The notes under the pieces are model-generated. The model had not been told where the DNA came from and did not search any database. It was given only the letters and a program-made list of their open reading frames with translations. From Mesocentrotus franciscanus (taxonomy: Eukaryota; Echinodermata; Echinoidea; Camarodonta; Strongylocentrotidae): DNA of 64,000 nucleotides. Every line of letters starts with the position of its first letter. The first letter of the stretch is position 1. Positions 58,025-64,000 of the stretch are shown in pieces. The position numbers and the translations under genes are program-made. The stretch is from NCBI GenBank assembly GCA_037976565.1, contig CP137680.1:23327533-23391532 (forward strand), in the 5' to 3' direction.

Positions 58025-60431
58025 CCTACCTAAGATTTACCTATTGAGCAGAGGTAATATACCTAGCTATCTTGTTATCACCTTATTGAATTATTTAAAA
58101 GAAAACAACTTTATATTAAAGGTATTTACGAGTTATTATTTATCTACAGTTCCCCCAAAACGGTACAATTACCAAATATATACATCATACCCTAAATATA
58201 TAAATCAGCAACCTATTAAAATATGTATATATTATGTTTATAACGTGATCTAAGAATAGAAGCGATTGATACCAAATTAAAATGAGGTTTCTTTGTTCTA
58301 TCAGCAAAATGCCTCTACAAAATATGAAAATACTTTACAAGGCATAGGCTAAGGTGCTCTTTCGTTTTCTGCACTTGACTAGTCATTACCCATTTAGAAT
58401 CATTTTTTTAATAGACAATATCTTATTGTAAATAGCATTTTTAGTGTGAGAACCATTTCTGCTGAGTATAACCATTTAGATACCACACGGTTCTCTCCTA
58501 TCTACACCAACTTGAAAACCTTGAAATGCCGTCGACAGGCGAGCGATAGAAAGGGAAATATGAAGCAGATCCATAATCAGGTCGTAGATGCTGATAATTA
58601 AAGCTCCATCGAGGGCTTTAACGTCTAAACGTTTAATGGTCGCGTGGATGAAAATTGAGATTAATCGATATGAACAACACTTGGAGTCTGAGCTCGTAAG
58701 CACCCTGGGTTTCCTGCAGCATTGGCTTTCGCGCCTTTTTTTCATTCAGGTCACCTTTTGCCGTTTGCATGCGACCTAGTTCGATTATTAATCTACATAA
58801 TTTCGGTAGTGATCACCCAGATATAGCTGAGAAGGATGTCCATGTTATGGTGAGTGTCAGCTTGGAGGCGGTTGGGGATAGTACTCCTTTAGTATATATT
58901 AAGGGGCGAGGTTATTGCAGTCAATCAATAGGCCTCGTATCATGTCCATTATTGTTAACATAATTTTCTTGGGTTAGTATTCATATTATATAATGCTTGG
59001 GGCATGTTGGGAGGGAATTGGTCAAACTGAAATAAATGCGTGTGTAATCATCTGATGTTTTAACCCTGTTTAGTTAATACCCGTTATTGGAATAAACGGC
59101 AGCGAGATATTATATATTGCCTTTGTTGTAAATACAAAGATATTGTATTTCCACGTGGTCTATTTGCACGAAGTAATTAGAAGTACTCAACAAAATAATG
59201 TGGGCACTTGCTTCATTCCGCTGAGGCTGTAACATTCTCTTATCGTTTTTGCATTGCTGAAAATATAATAATCACTTCTTTCAAGAACAAAGCCCTCTCG
59301 AAGTAAACTAATGTATTAATATTTCATATTTTCTAACCTAGATGATGCTACATCTAGCTACAATGATGCCACTGTCCCGGTGTTGAACGTCACTTGGTGT
59401 TTATCATCTTTTGAAAAAAACTGTTGTTTTTTCCCACATTTGTCCCTCTCGACCCGGGTGTATATGTGTAGCCTGGGTAACAATAATTGCAGGCCCCGCA
59501 AGAAAGCAGTATTAAAAATGATGTGGCTGCCCTGCGTAAATATGACCAAATTACTATTGCCATTTATTTTCATTGACCACAACTATGAACTATATAGAAA
59601 CTGTTTTAACAGCATTTCAGGGATACATAATGCTAATTTTATCAACTTGTTCCTTTACTTGGAAATAGTAAGCGGTATATTGAAAATCATTAAAGTATAT
59701 TGGATCGATAGACCGAAAATACAAAGATGGCTTATACTTGTGAAATTATGTTTATGATAATACATGTACAACAGGAATTACACATGTTATTCAAATATGC
59801 TTATTAAAGAAATGAGAGGTATTTACGATTTGGGGGTATATTATGTCGTCTTCTTAGAGTTTCAAAACCAGAAGTGCGTTAGCTCTGTGTAAAGAAATAT
59901 ATGAGCCAGATTACCCTTCCCACTATCAGCAAACGATATGACCATGCAATTTATTTTGGGAAAGTTTGAACCCCAATTATACCAAGTATCATATATTATT
60001 TTTAGAAAGTTTAATGCTCAATCATACCAAGTATCGTTTATATTTACTTATTCATAGCCAATATACATTCAATCGTCTGGAACTTTCCTGTTAAAAGAAT
60101 TGTCCAATACACGAGATTTCGTCTGCTAATAATTAGGGCACAACCCATTTTAACTTGATCGCAAAGACCTTGGAGACCTCATCTCAAGGGCAATTCCAAT
60201 GACATTTACAATCATGCCCAGATTACGTAATGCATCATCGTTAAACTTACACATTTTGATGGTTGATGGACAAGGCTGTATATTGAAATTGCATAAGGTG
60301 ATGATTCGAAAGTCTTTGCAATCGTGCCTTAGCTCTTTGTTTAAAAATAATAATTTAACGTCATTGTGGGTCTCAGCCAAAGACATGATCAAGCTATTTA
60401 TTACGGGAAAGGTTAATGTTCTATGACAGTA

Positions 60432-62241
60432 GGGGGGTGATTCACTAACCGGGATTAATATCCTTCCTAAGAGCAATTTCGGGGATTGATATTAGTCCCG
60501 GCTTAATATTAATCCCAACTCACTGGTTCACTAAAGTGCTAATAGGCTGGGATTTGATTTTCTTTTCTTTTCTTTTATTTTGCATTCATATTACATGTAG
60601 TACACAGTTTTTTGATAACAATAGAAATATAAAATACAATGAGCATTTTTCTGACGGTGAATTATAAATAAGCAAATATATATAGCAATTGTTATTTTCA
60701 AAAACGAAATGATAAACTGTCATAAATACTAAATTTCATCAAACATTATACAATTATTTGTGGAAGAAGGACTGTCATTGTAAGCAGATTACTTGAAAAC
60801 TAGACAGCCACAGACAATTTTAATGAATCAATTTCAAGTTCCGATGTATGAATATTCAAGTGATCAATCAACCAATTAGAAAAATGCAAGCCCGATGCCT
60901 AAAAATAATTTGACGGCAATAAATAGTTTGTGAACGAGGATAATGGGGGTTGGCGCGCCTAATTTTGGTCATAAAATTACATCGCCGGCCGGCCGTACGC
61001 ATACGCCGATCAATCAAAGAGTAATAGTCCTAGATTACATTTGCCCCGGGCGCCGTACGATAAATTGGTCTACGATTTTTTTTGTGCGATTTTGGGGGCA
61101 TCGTGGGAGGCTACGGGCTACGATGTTTGTGTTTACATTATCTACGAGCATCGTGCCATTTCTTGTATTGGCCCTCGAGGGCAGGTCGGGGCAAATCCGT
61201 AGATAGGCTGCTCGGAGATTGTATGAAAATCGTGCAGTAGCCGTGCAGTCTACGCAGTCTCCGCATGGAAATTGTACGGAACCCGTGCAGCTTCCTTGCA
61301 TAGGTTGCGCGGAGAAGGCGCGGTGACCGTTCAGCCGCCGTGCCGTTTTGAGCTTTTTGCCCCCATGTTCACCGAAAATTCGTGCGTTTTCTGCACGATC
61401 AACATGAGGCCTCCGCGCGAAGCCCGTGCGGGGATTGTGCAATGCCACCTACGGGCAGGATACGGGCTCCGTAGACTCATCGCTGGACAAATGTAATCTA
61501 GGCATAGATTCGTTACGACGTTAGAAGATGAAGAATCACGAATTCAAGAATAGGATGTGCAGTTCAGGAAAAGCAAAGATTATGATCGCTATTTGATATT
61601 CATAATATCAGAAACAAATGCATGCTTTTCTTTTTAAAGTATACGGTACGGCAAACTTGTTGAATGGACAAACAATGACATGTAGTACGGTGCAGGTGTT
61701 GATAATTCAGTCCCATTCGTTGCCGTTCAAGTATTGAAAATTGTCGACCTTTTGATACTTGTTTGGTGATCTTTTCGTTTTCATTGTTTGCATCATTTTC
61801 TGCAACGCAGGAGTACCGAATCTCTGTAAATAAATCCGTGCAATAAATTAAGAGGCTACAGTTGAGTAATGTTTGTAGTTCTGTGTTGCTGTCCTTAGTT
61901 TGAATTGTATGAGGTTAATGGTATTATTTATGTTTTGACCTCGGACATTGTGGGAGTGTTTATAATAATTATATAACCAGTGAGATGGGACTTTGGAGTC
62001 TTAAGTCCCATCTTCCTGATATAACCTTGTCATTTTAAAATTTACCATGTAGATTCTAATTAGTAATTCTATGTCTAGATGCTATAATAGCGATCCGGAT
62101 CACTCTTAGCCTTAATAGCGATTTTAATGCTAGCATTAATCCCAAATGCCTCTTACGATATTGCTCTTATGATTAATATTGAGCCTATGAGCAATTTTAT
62201 CCCATTTGGGATTAATTTTAGCTATTAGTGAATCACCCCCC
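60432..62241. mobile_element. 1.8 kb TIR element, copy 2
   Basis: Counterpart of 49347-51161. Here the left end has six G (GGGGGGTGATTCACTAA), which pairs fully with the right end CCCCCC, so the true terminus is probably GGGGGGTGATTCAC. Confidence 0.7.
61029..61502. mobile_element. GC-rich nested MITE, copy 2
   Basis: Counterpart of 49945-50420, two bases shorter through a T-run near 61357. Confidence 0.75.
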
Positions 62242-62453
62242 AGGTATCGTCTATCATTTATTCATATCCAATATACAATAAGTCGTCTGGAACTTTCCCA
62301 TGAAAGGATTTGTCCAATAAAAGGCAAAGTAAGACTCTGTGGGCGAAAGCACACTTGAACACGATCACAATTCCATAAAGTTGGAATACTACCAGTCTGA
62401 AAGGATAGATTGATAATGAAAGTTAAAGGAGAAGCTGTAGACGTGCTATACAT

Positions 62454-62704
62454 TTAAAGGGAGTGTAGCATGGCAAACACTGGTTAACGCCATCTACGTC
62501 TTCTTTTGGACAACTGCACGTAAACGAATGGACTTGATTAACGGTAGTCAGCGACTTAATCACTACATGGTCAGCGCGCGCTAGCGTTCGCGAAACAGAC
62601 CGAAGTTCTACTCACGCTTCAGGTTCGCGTATGTTGCACGCACGTGAATGCTGCGGTCGCGTCGTCCGTAGTCGTATCTCGTCGTCATGCTACACTCCCT
62701 TTAA
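62454..62704. mobile_element. TTAA-type MITE, copy 2
   Basis: Counterpart of 51374-51624 with the same termini. Confidence 0.85.
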
Positions 62705-63517
62705 GTACCTTCGCAGGGACATTTTCCGGTCCCGTTGCTCGATCTAAGGGGAGGGGTTGTAAAACCTTTGAGTACTTTTTTTACAATCTACCCCACTGAG
62801 AGAAGTTGTTGAGTCAATACGTATAAATGATTATTTTTCATTAGAGCAGTCGTGATTATTATTATTATCTAAAGAGGTATCGAAATTTACAAAAAAGTCA
62901 GTGATTGCATGAGGTCTGATGATTTATCCTTGTTCGACCTTTCCTTCTCTCTCTCTCTCTCTTTGGTTTTGTTATGTGTGTATGTGTGTGTGTGTGTGTG
63001 TGCGTGTCTTTGTTTTAAGAGAGGGGTGTATAATTATGATAGATTGCATTCAATTTTTTTTTCTGATTTGTTTTCAGTGTATATAGCCAAGGTGGATTGT
63101 TTATGTGGGTAAATATATATTTAATGACTGCCAGATTTCTTTTGTAGATTTACCAGCAGTTAAAACGTTCTTTGTAATGAAATCCTTCTTAACTTAAAGG
63201 AACACATGAGCCTTTCGATACCTTTCTTTACCATAAATATTGTCATTATAATTGTAATAACAAAATCATTATCATTACTATTTTCGTTTTATTCTTGTTA
63301 CCATTATTATATTATCATTATTATTGATATTATTATTATTACATTTGTATTAATATCTTTAGGTCGAATCAATGGCAATTGCCAGTATGCTATATCCCAA
63401 TGAAACAATGGTCGGATTACGTAGTACGTCATTGTAATGCTCGCGCATTTCAATGGGTTATTGACAAGGCTATTGAAATTACCTTGGGTTGATTTTTATT
63501 CGAACGTCCTGCGATCA

Positions 63518-63665
63518 GGGACCCGTTTCACAAAGCCTTTTTTCAATGACAAATGACAAAAATCAGTGACAAAACTGCTGATAACCAATCAGAAGCAAGG
63601 ATTTCAGTAGCTTATAACAAAAACTGTCATTTGTCACTGATGACAAGTTATGTGAAACGGGTCCC
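63518..63665. mobile_element. GGGACCCGTTTCAC MITE, copy 2
   Basis: Counterpart of 52443-52590. Confidence 0.85.
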
Positions 63666-63756
63666 AGGTTCGTGAAAAATCTCCGAAGTGCCACATCATG
63701 GGGATCCATTGCGTAGGCCATGTGGGCCTTGAGAGTAGTTCTGAAAAGGTTAGCTT

Positions 63757-63837
63757 TACCCGTTGACTACTGAATTACCTAATCCCCATAGGCTTAATAC
63801 ATGGAACAACCGGTTCCAGTAGGCAATGGATTAAAAC
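63757..63837. mobile_element. Short TTAA-type MITE, copy 2 of the 52676 insertion
   Basis: Counterpart of 52676-52757. The left end here reads TTTACCCGTTGACTACTG. Confidence 0.6.
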
Positions 63838-64000
63838 AAATCATAACCTTGTTACTCATTGTATATATGAATTCAGAGAAGTGTCAGAAGAATGTAAATG
63901 ATGTGAAGGTAGTCAATACATTGGCTTAAAGTGAATCCATGTTTGCGCCCCATTGGATATTGAATTATGCCGTACCGTATACTTAAAAAAAGAAAAGCAT

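Larger units (their letters stand above)
55139..64000. repeat. Large duplication, copy 2 (to window end)
   Basis: Same sequence and order as 44040-52922. The right edge is the window end and not the end of homology, so how far copy 2 extends is unknown. Confidence 0.95.

Noticed and set aside
61035..61448. 137-codon minus-strand open frame, the longest gap-free frame in the window
   Set aside because: It lies within the GC-rich MITE, and the homologous frame in copy 1 is interrupted by a T-run change; composition explains its length.

Overview
This 64 kb window is eukaryotic nuclear DNA, AT-rich and gene-poor, from a marine invertebrate. I lean towards an echinoderm such as a sea urchin. The reasons are the dense mix of short MITEs, tRNA-derived SINEs ending in (ATT)n, decayed LINE 3' ends and long trinucleotide microsatellites, and a degraded member of a large protein family that I remember as multi-copy in sea urchin, coral and hemichordate genomes. 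No bacterial-style operons, rRNA genes, CRISPR arrays or intact host genes are visible. Nearly every open frame is under 130 codons and looks like chance. The only host-exon-like piece is a 124-bp segment near 3.4 kb with good splice borders.

Layout. 0-5.6 kb: mostly unremarkable sequence with a two-copy tandem repeat, a small TTAA-flanked MITE, a candidate exon and a 170-bp hAT-type MITE with a perfect 8-bp target duplication. 5.6-9.84 kb: the most striking object, a 4.2 kb fold-back element. Its two arms of about 1.4 kb each hold a tandem ~335-bp repeat, five DR1-type nuclear-receptor half-site pairs and the C-terminal coding end of an unnamed Cys-rich gene. The rest of that gene, broken by frameshifts, lies between the arms. 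10-17.1 kb: a hAT-like remnant, a CT/GT microsatellite, a near-perfect hairpin, a Penelope-like LTR fragment with a possible hammerhead ribozyme core, a SINE, and a second hAT MITE of the same family enlarged by an internal 80-bp tandem array. 17-26.5 kb: mostly unrecognised, with one higher-order minisatellite at 21.7-22.3 kb.

26.5-31.9 kb: a head-to-tail duplication of a 2.6 kb unit that contains the 3' end of a LINE reverse transcriptase. Both copies share the same stop codons, and one copy gained a SINE afterwards. 32-36.7 kb: a MITE, a 670-bp AGT/GGT microsatellite and a SINE. 36.7-40.5 kb: nothing recognised. 40.5-44 kb: a piggyBac-type MITE, a SINE abutting a LINE C-terminal pseudogene, and a decayed repeat array rich in YY1-like motifs.

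44.04-52.92 kb is repeated almost base for base at 55.14-64.0 kb. The two copies are separated by 1.7 kb of other sequence and an exactly 500-base N gap. The low divergence, made of homopolymer and small indels, and the adjacent fixed-size gap suggest two haplotypes placed in tandem by the assembler, although a recent true duplication is possible. Each copy carries two SINE remnants, a 1.8 kb TIR element with a GC-rich MITE nested inside it, a TTAA-type MITE and two smaller MITEs.
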